Shown here in pieces: positions 44,934 to 53,225 of a stretch of DNA of 64,000 nucleotides. The notes beneath the pieces were generated by a model, which saw only the letters and a program-made list of their open reading frames with translations, had not been told where the DNA came from and did not search any database. The translations under genes and the position numbers were made by a program. Location: NCBI RefSeq assembly GCF_965228935.1, contig NZ_OZ245846.1, positions 3,968,001 through 4,032,000 on the forward strand, in the 5' to 3' direction. Each line of letters begins with the position of its first letter. Position 1 is the first letter of the stretch. Origin of the DNA: Ulvibacterium sp965228935. GTDB taxonomy: Bacteria > Bacteroidota > Bacteroidia > Flavobacteriales > Flavobacteriaceae.

Positions 44934-45067
44934 AATATTATTTCCGTTTTAAAAACCTTAAAAAATGTTAATATTACATAAAATAGTACCTTTTATAGCA
45001 TAGTACTGTAACAAAAAATATTTTCGGTCGTCTATTAGTTGTAAGTCAATCTAAAAACAATCATCCG

Positions 45068-45190
45068 ATGAAAAGGTTACATCAACATTTAATACGACCC
45101 AAGATATATTTCACGGTAGGATTTGGTTGGAATACCGACCGGCTATACCACGAAAAAAACAGAAAGGAAACAACAAAATCAAAAAACTAA
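45068..45190 (+). CDS. Possible 40-residue protein at the head of the small-gene cluster
   Basis: ATG 45068 opens 40 codons (MKRLHQHLIRPKIYFTVGFG at the start) and ends with TAA 5 bases before the next small gene. The product is basic and has no resemblance to the two peptides that follow. The only support is its position and the A-rich leader; it could be untranslated leader. Confidence 0.3.
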   Translation: MKRLHQHLIRPKIYFTVGFGWNTDRLYHEKNRKETTKSKN

Positions 45191-45195
45191 ACATC

Positions 45196-45309
45196 ATGAA
45201 AGCATCCATCAGCAGAACAACAACAGAAGCCAAAACGTTCAATTACTTTTCTTCCTTTAGGGATAGCAAAAGGGTAAAATGGGCCGAGAACAGGAACTTT
45301 ACGCGATAA
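45196..45309 (+). CDS. Small basic protein, tandem paralog 1 (37 residues)
   Basis: ATG 45196 opens a 37-codon frame, MKASISRTTTEAKTFNYFSS then FRDSKRVKWAENRNFTR. Its C-terminal half matches the next small gene: F-S-(S/T)-F-(R/K)-D-S-K-R-V-(K/R)-W-x-x-x-R-x-(F/Y)-T. The two DNA copies differ mostly at synonymous positions or by like-for-like residues, which points to selection on the protein. It is basic, has no signal peptide or membrane segment and belongs to no family I know. The A-rich leader (caacaaaatcaaaaaac) is typical of strongly translated genes in this phylum. Confidence 0.68.
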   Translation: MKASISRTTTEAKTFNYFSSFRDSKRVKWAENRNFTR

Positions 45310-45353
45310 GGCGATTAAACAACATTTCATTCATCAACAAAAAACAAGAAATC

Positions 45354-45470
45354 ATGAGAGCTTCATTTATCATAGAAAAGCCAACGGAATCCAGAAGAAA
45401 TTCATTCTTTTCCACTTTTAAGGACAGCAAACGCGTTCGTTGGGTAGCTTACCGGCATTATACCCATTAA
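45354..45470 (+). CDS. Small basic protein, tandem paralog 2 (38 residues)
   Basis: ATG 45354 opens a 38-codon frame, MRASFIIEKPTESRRNSFFS then TFKDSKRVRWVAYRHYTH. It lies 44 bases after paralog 1 and has a similar A-rich leader ending in atcATG. The shared core is FS(S/T)F(R/K)DSKRV(K/R)W, with codons such as agg/aag, gat/gac, gta/gtt swapped without loss of the pattern. A strong hairpin terminator follows 24 bases after the stop, so the cluster ends here. A cytoplasmic, nucleic-acid- or protein-binding role is a guess from charge alone. Confidence 0.68.
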   Translation: MRASFIIEKPTESRRNSFFSTFKDSKRVRWVAYRHYTH

Positions 45471-45494
45471 ATGAAGAAAGGCGTAACGAAAAGT

Positions 45495-45522
45495 AAAAAG
45501 GCGCACCTTAAGTGCGCTTTTT
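45495..45522. terminator. Bidirectional rho-independent terminator
   Basis: GCGCAC (45501-45506), loop CTTAA and GTGCGC (45512-45517), with AAAAA before and TTTTT after the stem. It can end transcription of the small-gene cluster on the plus strand and of the methyltransferase gene arriving on the minus strand. Confidence 0.85.
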
Positions 45523-45526
45523 CATT

Positions 45527-46225
45527 TTACTCCTCTTTCTTTCGCGTAAACGGAACAAAGCGTACGGCCATTAATTCTTTATGTTTTATTTTCCCCTTCT
45601 TTTTGGTGACCAAAACCAATTGTCGTATCCCGCGATGGGGACCCACCGGAATAATCATTCTTCCTCCTTCCTTCAGTTGTTCCACCAATTTGGGAGGAAT
45701 TTGCTCTGCACCCGCGGTGACCATAATAGCATCAAAGGGAGCCTTTTTGGGCCAGCCGTGATAGCCGTCCCCTATCCGCACTTGGATATTGTTGTAGTCT
45801 TGTTTTTTTAACCTCTTCTCGGCGGAACGACCTAGCTTTTCAACAATTTCCACGGTGTACACGGAGTCTACAATTTCTGAGAGTACTGCGGCCTGATATC
45901 CAGAACCCGTACCGATTTCCAATACTTTATGGTTTGGCCGAAGTTGAAGGGCCTGGGTCATATAGGCAACGATATAAGGCTGGGAAATGGTCTGCCCCTC
46001 CCCTATGGGTAATGGCCCATCCGTATAGGCCAGTTCCCGGAGATTTTGGGGAACAAATAGGTGTCTTGGTACGTTTAGCATGGCTTCCAATGTGGCTTCG
46101 TTGGATATATCCCTATTCCGTAATTGCGTTTTGACCATATTCTCTCTCTGGGCCTTAAAACCAACTTGCCCCATACTTGTTCCCATAGAGAACAGAAGCG
46201 CATAAACAAAAATCACACGATACAT
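45527..46225 (-). CDS. pcm: Protein-L-isoaspartate O-methyltransferase, exported form
   Basis: A 232-residue protein. Residues 1-19 look like a signal peptide (YALLFSMGTSMGQ). The PCMT domain is complete: NVPRHLFVP, YTDGPLPIGEGQTISQPYIV, motif I VLEIGTGSGYQAAVLSEI, and FDAIMVTAGAEQIPPKLVEQ. The enzyme methylates L-isoaspartyl residues of damaged proteins for repair, using S-adenosylmethionine. A signal peptide would place it away from that cofactor, unless the N-terminus is only a membrane anchor. An internal ATG could give a cytoplasmic form. It ends at the shared terminator with the small-gene cluster. Confidence 0.92.
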   Translation of the reverse strand: MYRVIFVYALLFSMGTSMGQVGFKAQRENMVKTQLRNRDISNEATLEAMLNVPRHLFVPQNLRELAYTDGPLPIGEGQTISQPYIVAYMTQALQLRPNHKVLEIGTGSGYQAAVLSEIVDSVYTVEIVEKLGRSAEKRLKKQDYNNIQVRIGDGYHGWPKKAPFDAIMVTAGAEQIPPKLVEQLKEGGRMIIPVGPHRGIRQLVLVTKKKGKIKHKELMAVRFVPFTRKKEE

Positions 46226-46318
46226 TTTTGTACAAATGCCTTTTATCCACTTGAAGTTATTTCAAAACAGTGAGAAAAAAAAATGAAACTGGAGTATAAT
46301 GACAATGTGTAAAAAAGA

Positions 46319-46816
46319 TTACTCCAAGGAACTTTCGTCCAATGGTCGTATTTGGCCATAATACGTAATACTGTTTCGGTGTAGGCTCTGCACCACGACC
46401 GTGGCCGTTCTCGACTTGGTTATGAACAATGTAAAATTGAACTGTTCATCGGATTTTTTGGTGTTAAACATCACAATAATGCCTTTGCCATTTTTTTTCG
46501 TCTTCACTTTGTAATCCCTAATTTCGGAATCGAATTCAATAGCCCCACCTTCTCCATAACCACCTCCCAACCGCATTTCCCCAAAGTAGGGAAGAAATCC
46601 CAAGGCACTATCTTTTTGAATTCTTACATAATTTTCTATACGGACAACACTTAAACTGGGTAGGCCCAATGGAGATGCCCGATTGGCCTCAAAAACAAAA
46701 TTTTTTGAATCCACCAAACTTCTTACGGCATCAATACGTTTTAGGCGCTTATCCTGGGCAAAGGTACCATGGATAGTCACAAGAAGGATCAGTACGAGCA
46801 AAGCCTTCATTTTCAT
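46319..46816 (-). CDS. DUF4251 protein, exported
   Basis: A 165-residue protein starting MKMKALLVLILLVTIHG, with a signal peptide cut after TFA. The DUF4251 pattern is present: LGFLPYFGEMRLGGGYGEGG, EFDSEIRDYKVKTKKNGKG and a closing HRNSITYYGQIRPL. It is a homolog of the lipoprotein at 30.9-31.4 kb but lacks a lipobox. I chose ATG 46816 because the upstream extension of 22 codons has no signal-like features. Function unknown. Confidence 0.85.
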   Translation of the reverse strand: MKMKALLVLILLVTIHGTFAQDKRLKRIDAVRSLVDSKNFVFEANRASPLGLPSLSVVRIENYVRIQKDSALGFLPYFGEMRLGGGYGEGGAIEFDSEIRDYKVKTKKNGKGIIVMFNTKKSDEQFNFTLFITKSRTATVVVQSLHRNSITYYGQIRPLDESSLE

Positions 46817-46901
46817 ATCTATACTTTTAATTTGTAAAATCCACACGAATCGTTCCAAACCGTAATAATATATGCTATTCAAAGGTATTCCCTTTTAGGG
46901 C

Positions 46902-46940
46902 AAAATAAAATGCCCCGGCCTAAAGGAAGACCAGGGCATT
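46902..46940 (-). terminator. Rho-independent terminator after the lipoprotein gene
   Basis: On the minus strand AATGCCCTGGTC pairs with GGCCGGGGCATT around the loop TTCCTTTA (two G-U pairs), followed by TTTATTTTG. It lies 23 bases after the stop of the lipoprotein gene. Confidence 0.8.
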
Positions 46941-46962
46941 GACGTGTTCTTTGCAATTCTTA

Positions 46963-47754
46963 TTAATCCTTTAAGGAAATATCCTCTGTTGTTCCATCAG
47001 GATAGGTTACGGTCGCTTTGTCATCACAGGTTCCATCACCGAAATCTACGGATACGGCCAAACCATTTTTATCCACGGTCATATTGCCCTTGTTCAGATA
47101 TCCACATCCAAGGTTACCTTCCAATGTAGTTCCCACGGCCACTTTGTAGGTATTCCCATCCAAAACAAGTGTCCAATTCCCCGAAATGGTGAATATACTT
47201 TCGGCCAAGCTTTGGCCAAAGACGAATGCTAATGTTTTGGTCCCATTTTCAGCTATGACCGAATCATCTGCTAAAGTTACGGTCATATCACTGGTTACGG
47301 AAAAAGTAATACTGTTGCCCTCCGAATTTCCTCCTAAGGTAAAACTTCTTGTTCCATTTAGTTTTATGTCCCCTACGTAAAAATCGGTATAGGTAGCGGT
47401 AAAGGAAGCCGATTCGTTTTCGGTTGCATAGACAATGTTCAATGTTCCATTTATATTTTCCGTACCGTTAAGCACGCAATTGTTAAAAGTTACATTGAAA
47501 CCGGTGTCATTGTATGTAGCGGAATAGCATTCTTCATTTTTGGAAGATTTGGCGGAATTGCCCATGTATAGTTCAGAAATAACACTATCGGCAACCCCGG
47601 AAACACCATCGGTTTCCAAAATGGTCTTTACCTCGGCCTGGGTAAACTCCAAATCCTGATTGTTATCATCAGAATCGTCACTACAGCTTAGCACAAAGAG
47701 TGCTATGGAGCACAATAAAGCAAAACGTTTGCTCATATTCATCAACTTGTTCAT
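46963..47754 (-). CDS. Lipoprotein, beta-rich, unknown function
   Basis: A 263-residue protein with a lipoprotein signal (IALFVLSCSDDSDD; the +2 Ser and acidic stretch suit surface export in Bacteroidota). The rest is built of short beta strands rich in Thr, Asn and Gly, with a two-Cys pair in the middle (NEECYSATYNDT, FNNCVLNGTENI) and another near the end (GNLGCGYLNKG, FGDGTCDDKA). No family recognised. It is followed by a good terminator. Confidence 0.75.
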   Translation of the reverse strand: MNKLMNMSKRFALLCSIALFVLSCSDDSDDNNQDLEFTQAEVKTILETDGVSGVADSVISELYMGNSAKSSKNEECYSATYNDTGFNVTFNNCVLNGTENINGTLNIVYATENESASFTATYTDFYVGDIKLNGTRSFTLGGNSEGNSITFSVTSDMTVTLADDSVIAENGTKTLAFVFGQSLAESIFTISGNWTLVLDGNTYKVAVGTTLEGNLGCGYLNKGNMTVDKNGLAVSVDFGDGTCDDKATVTYPDGTTEDISLKD

Positions 47755-47858
47755 TTAAAAAGATTTAGGGTTATACCACCTAAAACGTAATTGAAACCTA
47801 TTTAGTATATGTTTGACCTTCGCTTCTAAAGTCGGTCGTTGTGATTAGAAGAAGAAAA

Positions 47859-49103
47859 TCACCTTTTTAAGGCAAAATAACCTTTAAGGGAAGGCCCATC
47901 GGCCAACTCTACGGAATACCAATAGGAATCGGAAGGTAGATTCCGGCCATTGAAGGTACCGTCCCATCCTTGGTCAGGGGCAAGTTGTTTTATTAGTTTA
48001 CCAAAACGATTGAAGACGGAAATGTTTTGAATAGAAAAATCCTGTGAAGAGTTCACTATCCAGGTGTCGTTGTACCCATCATTGTTAGGGGTGAAAAAAG
48101 TGGGGACCCCCAAGTTATCGGATGTAGGGATGAGCTGCTCAACGGTAAAGGATTCCTCCGAACAGTCCTGTGCCCTTCCCAAATCCGTATAAGGATGAAT
48201 GGTTACATAAATAGTGGCACCTTTGGGCAGATTGGTTGAAAACTGGTAAGAGGTGGTATTGCCTACGTCAAGGTTCCTAAGTATGTCATCGCTATTGGCA
48301 GTGGTGCCCACGGTTAGAAAATACCCTTGGGCATCCATCTCGGAAACCCAACTTATGCCTGTTGATGCAGGTACATTAGTTGCCCCGTTTGCAGGATTTA
48401 TCAAAGAGGTACATTTGTTCATATCTTCTGGTGCGCCCCTTGTTGTAAAACTACTCTGTACACCGCAACCTGTAGCTGCCCCTACATCATTGTAGGGTAC
48501 AATAGCAACATAGTACGTGGTGTTTTCCAAAAGTGTGGGGGATGTAAAATTGGTAATGTTACCTACATCTTCACTATCCAAAATTATATTGTTACCGGTG
48601 GAGGTCCCTATGGTTAAAAAGTATCCCGTGGCATCTATAGCGGAATCCCAGCTTAAATTCGGGGTAAGGGGAACGTCCTGGGCAGCATGCCCCGGCGAAG
48701 TAAAATCGGCACAACCGGGTAGTCCGTCCACCGACATCGTAGTAAAAACAACTTCGGCACAGCTTCCGTTAAGGCCCTGATCGTTATAGGGAATTATGGC
48801 AACATGGATGTTTTGCAGAGGAGGAAGATCCGTATCAAAGCTATATTCAGTAACATTGTCAACATCTACATTATCCAGAATATCGTGCCCACCAATCGAT
48901 GTGCCGGCTAAAATTACGTAGCCCGTGGCCGTAGGGGACGCGTCCCATTCTAAATCAGGCGACAGTGACACGTCCACATCACCATCCGCGGGGAATGTCA
49001 ACTGGGTACAAGAAGGGGCTTGGCCAACTGCCATAGTGCAAGATAGCAGGCAAATAATGCACACCCAAAATAATGGGTCATAACAGCTTCCGAATGTTTT
49101 CAT
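47859..49103 (-). CDS. T9SS type B sorted protein with three Fn3-like repeats
   Basis: A 414-residue secreted protein. Signal peptide 1-28 (MAVG-QAP). Three repeats of about 105 residues follow, each with a CTxLxxPADGxxxVxxxxxLxW start, ATGYxLxxGTSxG and a VAIxPYND ending; they look fibronectin-III-like. Residues about 335-414 are the gliding-motility-associated C-terminal domain (TPNNDGYNDTWIVNSSQDFS, then VFNRFGKLIKQL and LKGYFALKR), the type B signal for export by the type IX system. It is thus a surface or secreted adhesin-like protein. It is divergent from the GntR gene. Confidence 0.9.
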   Translation of the reverse strand: MKTFGSCYDPLFWVCIICLLSCTMAVGQAPSCTQLTFPADGDVDVSLSPDLEWDASPTATGYVILAGTSIGGHDILDNVDVDNVTEYSFDTDLPPLQNIHVAIIPYNDQGLNGSCAEVVFTTMSVDGLPGCADFTSPGHAAQDVPLTPNLSWDSAIDATGYFLTIGTSTGNNIILDSEDVGNITNFTSPTLLENTTYYVAIVPYNDVGAATGCGVQSSFTTRGAPEDMNKCTSLINPANGATNVPASTGISWVSEMDAQGYFLTVGTTANSDDILRNLDVGNTTSYQFSTNLPKGATIYVTIHPYTDLGRAQDCSEESFTVEQLIPTSDNLGVPTFFTPNNDGYNDTWIVNSSQDFSIQNISVFNRFGKLIKQLAPDQGWDGTFNGRNLPSDSYWYSVELADGPSLKGYFALKR

Positions 49104-49396
49104 AGCACTTTTCGTAAAGGTCGTAAGGCCAATGTTTGAATAAAGGCATATAACCCACTCGCCTATTATGACTTACCCATGAATCGTCGGCTAGTCCTTT
49201 CGACCCTAACTTTAAATATAGCGAAAAAAACGGAGTTCGCTTAGAATGAACCCACTTTAGGCCTTTTCACGGTGCTTTGATGCCAATTTTCCTAAATTGA
49301 TATACGATTTTTAATCGACTAGATACCGGTATTTGTTTTTCATTTTTTACGCACTAGAACATCATTATTGATACGAACATCCAGAAAAAAGCATTA
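49104..49396. other. Divergent intergenic region upstream of the GntR gene
   Basis: No gene seen. A half-site-like ATACGATT at 49302-49309 matches half of the palindrome at 49397-49410, so a second, weaker operator may lie here. It separates the T9SS-sorted protein gene and the GntR gene, and both promoters should be in it. Confidence 0.4.
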
Positions 49397-49410
49397 AATC
49401 GTATACGATT
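49397..49410. promoter_or_regulatory. Palindromic operator of the GntR regulator
   Basis: AATCGTATACGATT is a perfect 14-base palindrome with the GTATAC centre common for GntR/FadR-type sites. It lies 18 bases before the start codon, just upstream of a TATATTTA element that could serve as the -7 box. This placement suits autorepression. Confidence 0.6.
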
Positions 49411-49428
49411 CACTATATTTAATGCCAT

Positions 49429-50058
49429 ATGGAGAAGCAAATTGTCAGGGATTCGGTAAAGGAACACCTTCTCAAAAGAATGCGGGAGGGGAAGTTAAAA
49501 ATCGGTAAAACCATCAATCTAGCCGCCGTTGCAAGGGAACTTCAGGTAAGCGTTACTCCAATTCGGGAGGCTCTTTCCCAACTACAGCAAGCCCAAATTA
49601 TCAAAGCGATACCCAACAGGGGTTTTGTTATTGCCCAATTGAATCGGGAAGAAGCGAGGGATTTGTACGAATTGGTGGCCAATTTGGAGGAGATGGCACT
49701 TGAAAATTCCGTTTTTGATGAAAAGGCTATACAAGACCTGAAGCAACAACAACTGGTTTTTGAAAATGCGACCGACCCTTTATCCCGAATCAATGCAGAT
49801 CTTGAATTCCATCGGTTATTGACCAAGAACTACCCAAATGTACTTACAAGAAATATTCTGCACGATTTGAGAACCCGGATATTCTTCTATGAAAAGGCAT
49901 TGATGTCGGACGAATCCTATTATACCAAAGCGGATAACCAGCACGCAGCCATCATATCGGCTATCGAGGAGAACAATGTGCCTACTGCGGCATTGTTGCT
50001 TAAAATGAATTGGATGTTGATCTTGAATTATATCCAAAAGCGTTTGTTGGCCGCTTAA
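49429..50058 (+). CDS. GntR-family (FadR/FCD type) transcription regulator
   Basis: A 209-residue regulator. The winged helix at residues about 5-70 shows LKIGKTINLAAVARELQVSV and TPIREALSQLQQAQII. The FCD ligand-binding domain covers about 78-205, with helices such as EARDLYELVANLEEMALENS and RINADLEFHRLLTKN; His in FHRLL and others could bind a metal ion as in many FCD domains. Ligands are commonly organic acids. It has no enzyme gene beside it; a palindrome ahead of the gene suggests autoregulation. Confidence 0.93.
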   Translation: MEKQIVRDSVKEHLLKRMREGKLKIGKTINLAAVARELQVSVTPIREALSQLQQAQIIKAIPNRGFVIAQLNREEARDLYELVANLEEMALENSVFDEKAIQDLKQQQLVFENATDPLSRINADLEFHRLLTKNYPNVLTRNILHDLRTRIFFYEKALMSDESYYTKADNQHAAIISAIEENNVPTAALLLKMNWMLILNYIQKRLLAA

Positions 50059-50305
50059 AGGCCTCTCTACGATCAAAGCTAATGCCCGCATTTTGTACTT
50101 CCTTGGGATATGATTTCCTTAGCATCTTCACACCCCAAATTATAAAACCTTATGGGAACTTTGTTATATCATAAAGTTTTGGTAAATGATGAAAATGAAA
50201 AAAGACGACTTTCTAAATTTGTCCCGGAAAAGGATTACACTTGATACCGAACAATAGTCTATCCTGTTTATACGTTTATATTTTAATATCAAACTTAAAA
50301 ATTCC

Positions 50306-50449
50306 ATGGGCTACTTATCCCCTCAAATCGAAATTCTGGCGAAAAAAAAGAAACAAGATGAAAAATCCCTGATTAAAAAAGGAAATTCCTGTGGTATTTT
50401 CCAAGACTATGGGGATTTGAGAGATGCCTCGGAAAATAGTAAGGAATAA
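50306..50449 (+). CDS. Possible 47-residue protein
   Basis: ATG 50306 opens 47 codons (MGYLSPQIEILAKKKKQDEK at the start). The product is hydrophilic, with a Lys-rich N-terminal half and one Cys. It lies in the 412-base gap between the GntR gene and the plug proteins; its stop is 21 bases from the converging stop of the plug gene. I know no relatives; the composition is plausible for a real protein but not proof. The rest of the gap shows only an imperfect inverted repeat AACTTT...AAAGTT near 50155-50180. Confidence 0.33.
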   Translation: MGYLSPQIEILAKKKKQDEKSLIKKGNSCGIFQDYGDLRDASENSKE

Positions 50450-50470
50450 GGATTCGGTGGGTTTGGATTT

Positions 50471-53077
50471 CTAGTTGCTAACTTCGAAGGTATATTGACC
50501 CATGGCCACCCTGCCATCCCTGGTTATCCCCTCGACCTTTACAAGAAACGTTCCCGTGGTATCCCCGGTATAAAACCGTATGGGGGGTTGACGACTATCC
50601 TCTATTTTGATGTTGGGTTTCCAAAATAGGGTGGTCCTGTAATCCAACCGTTTCTGATCGGGTCTTTCGAAGCTGTAATCCGGTGAAAAAAACTCACGTC
50701 TCCTATAAAACCCCGGAATCAGGGTTTCCGAGTACTCCGGAACATTGTTTTGGACATTTCCCTTGAACAATTGGGATTTTGTGGCGATAACAATAACCCC
50801 ATTGAATCCCCTAAGCCCATAGATTGAAGCTTCGATACCCCGTAAAACGTCGACGTATAGAATTTCCGACGCATCCATATGTTGTATGTATTCCAAATTC
50901 ACTTCACCACCATCGACAAAAAATAGGGGCGTAGTATCGGTCGCGACAAACGAATCATATCCTCTTAAACCTCTTATTGTAACAGTTTGCTCGGGTTTTT
51001 TTCTGCCGCCTATGGTCACTCCAGGGGCCTGCCCTATCAGATCTATGGCACTCAAACCTGAAGTACCTGTAGAATCCGCGAAAAGCCGAATCGTTGCATT
51101 TCCATGAAATGTCTTGGACTCTATTTCCTCAATCCTCTCCTCAGTCCTTGTTTTCATTGGGGCACTTATCTCTACCTCTTCCAATTGCGTAATGGCAGGA
51201 TCGTAGGAGAACTCCGCACTTTTTTTTCGATAGGCCTTAGTTAAATATTCCTGGACATTTTTCATTCTTTCCGAGGTATCCGTGGCGCTACCCTCGTCTT
51301 TGGAGTCTTTGGCCTTGCGTTTTATCGGTATTTTTTTTGTTCTTTTGACTTCGGGCAGTGACCGTTCGTCATCCATATAAACCGAGATATCTTCTTTTTT
51401 CTTTCTGGATTTGGTTTCGATGTTCACAATCTCCAAATAGGTTTCCGTGCCATCGTTGAGTTCATAAGGCCCAAAACTGAATCGTCCTTGATCGTTTGTA
51501 GATTTTTCCTCGATAATATTCAATTCGGGAATTCTCAACGACACTTTTGCGGCCCTAGGGGCTTTTGGATTTCCCGTCAGTGCTGTAAATCCCTCTATAA
51601 GCGTACCCGTGGCTTTCTCCGGAATATATGTAATTTTCGATCCTTGGATGTCGTCCAAAAAACTGTTCCATACAAACCTGCGCCAGCCATGGGTAAGCAT
51701 AAGGGCGTCCAATGCATATTTTCTTTCCCTGGTATCGTTTTCAAAAAAATAGCTCGCGTCCTCCACCGAATTCCCCAAATCTGAATTCAGCAACAACCAG
51801 CTTTTTATGTTCGTATTTGCCATATGTTGCGGTAATTGATTGCTTCCGGTGACCACGGACAGCGAGAAATCACCTTTTAACTGCGTCCCGTTTGTATCAA
51901 GGGCACTGATATCCACAGTGACCATTTCACGTGGACCATATGCCCGGGAATTGGATGAAACCGCCAGTTCTATCATATTACGGGGATGATCTATAAAGAC
52001 GAGTCGCTCACAAACCGGCTTTCCACTTGTGGTAAAAAGTGTAAAATGCACTACCCCATTCAAAAGACGATCGGTATTGAGCTTTACGGAATAGGAAGTG
52101 CCATCTTCCGCTTTGGCGAGCCTTTCAAAAAATAGATCTCCCCTAAAATGTCCTATCAACAAGGTTCCTTCCAGTCCCTCATTCTTATTTGTAGTGACGT
52201 TAACGACAAGATGTTCCCCATTGTTCCGAATACTCAATACATATCCTTTGGGCAGGGCTTCCGGGAGCGCAAATCGATATTCCTTACCAGCATATATAGC
52301 CACGGCCTTATAATCCTTACCTGCTTCCGGGGCAAAGGTAACTTTGCCGAGCCCCGCTTCATAGCTTTTAAAGAAACCGACCGTATTGCCCTCCCCGTCT
52401 TGAATAGTTCCTTCCAGTGCCAGCCCATTTCCTTCTTGATCTGTTGCCTTTATCCCCATAACACTGGTAAGACCTTCGACCAGATGTCCTCCCTCGGGAA
52501 AAAAATGTACTACCGGGTCGTGGTCTTTTGCTATGCTCTTTTTGGACGCTGAACTGTAGTCCCCTGTTTCGTTTTCATAAACCAAATCGGAATTTGTATA
52601 GTCCCCGAATTCCTGGGCATATATGGGAATCTCCTTTTGAAACAGTGCCGGTTCCTCTTCGTTCAGCATGTATTTGGTGTAGGCACGGATTAGAAAATTT
52701 CCATTTTCCACATCAATCGGAATCTTTATGGAACCTTGTGCGCCCAGTCCGTCCGCGATTAATTTTTGACGTATGATCAACGTATCGTCCTGGTTCCAGA
52801 GTTCAACGTAGATAACCTCGCTTTTCTCACTTTTCTTGTGAAGTATGCCATCCACTAAATAGACTTTGTACCAAATTGTTTCCCCGTTGGTATAAATGGA
52901 TTTATCCGTATGTACGTATACTTTTTCAGGGCTATGTTTCATGGCATAGGATGCCAGCTTTCCAAGGATTTTTGGGCTATGTGGATTTTCTTGGGTCTGC
53001 GCAAATCCGTAAAAAATCGTAAGAACGCTTATTGCCAGGAGATATCTTTTAAAAAAATCGGTAAGTCTTATATTCAT
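50471..53077 (-). CDS. MG2-domain / TonB-plug protein, paralog B
   Basis: An 868-residue exported protein (signal peptide 1-27, GFA-QTQ). Residues about 45-165 form an MG2 (macroglobulin-like) domain (EKVYVHTDKSIYTNGETIWY), several more beta-sandwich segments follow, and at about 650-770 comes a TonB-receptor plug domain (LIGQAPGVTIGGRKKPEQTV, TIRGLRGYDSF, ILYVDVLRGIEASIYGLRG). There is no outer-membrane barrel after the plug, only about 100 residues. Proteins of this plan are common in Flavobacteriaceae and lie probably in the periplasm or on the outer membrane; their task is unknown. The gene follows paralog A by 148 bases on the same strand. Confidence 0.88.
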   Translation of the reverse strand: MNIRLTDFFKRYLLAISVLTIFYGFAQTQENPHSPKILGKLASYAMKHSPEKVYVHTDKSIYTNGETIWYKVYLVDGILHKKSEKSEVIYVELWNQDDTLIIRQKLIADGLGAQGSIKIPIDVENGNFLIRAYTKYMLNEEEPALFQKEIPIYAQEFGDYTNSDLVYENETGDYSSASKKSIAKDHDPVVHFFPEGGHLVEGLTSVMGIKATDQEGNGLALEGTIQDGEGNTVGFFKSYEAGLGKVTFAPEAGKDYKAVAIYAGKEYRFALPEALPKGYVLSIRNNGEHLVVNVTTNKNEGLEGTLLIGHFRGDLFFERLAKAEDGTSYSVKLNTDRLLNGVVHFTLFTTSGKPVCERLVFIDHPRNMIELAVSSNSRAYGPREMVTVDISALDTNGTQLKGDFSLSVVTGSNQLPQHMANTNIKSWLLLNSDLGNSVEDASYFFENDTRERKYALDALMLTHGWRRFVWNSFLDDIQGSKITYIPEKATGTLIEGFTALTGNPKAPRAAKVSLRIPELNIIEEKSTNDQGRFSFGPYELNDGTETYLEIVNIETKSRKKKEDISVYMDDERSLPEVKRTKKIPIKRKAKDSKDEGSATDTSERMKNVQEYLTKAYRKKSAEFSYDPAITQLEEVEISAPMKTRTEERIEEIESKTFHGNATIRLFADSTGTSGLSAIDLIGQAPGVTIGGRKKPEQTVTIRGLRGYDSFVATDTTPLFFVDGGEVNLEYIQHMDASEILYVDVLRGIEASIYGLRGFNGVIVIATKSQLFKGNVQNNVPEYSETLIPGFYRRREFFSPDYSFERPDQKRLDYRTTLFWKPNIKIEDSRQPPIRFYTGDTTGTFLVKVEGITRDGRVAMGQYTFEVSN

Positions 53078-53225
53078 AGGCCTCTATAAATGGTTCCATA
53101 TACTATAAGTAAGGTACAAATTTTCATGCTATTTTTCGTACGTCACTAAAGGAAAAGGAGTTTATTCAATTTAACAATAAGTCAAGGGCATTCTTACGAT
53201 TTACTTTGATACTATCCGGATGAAT

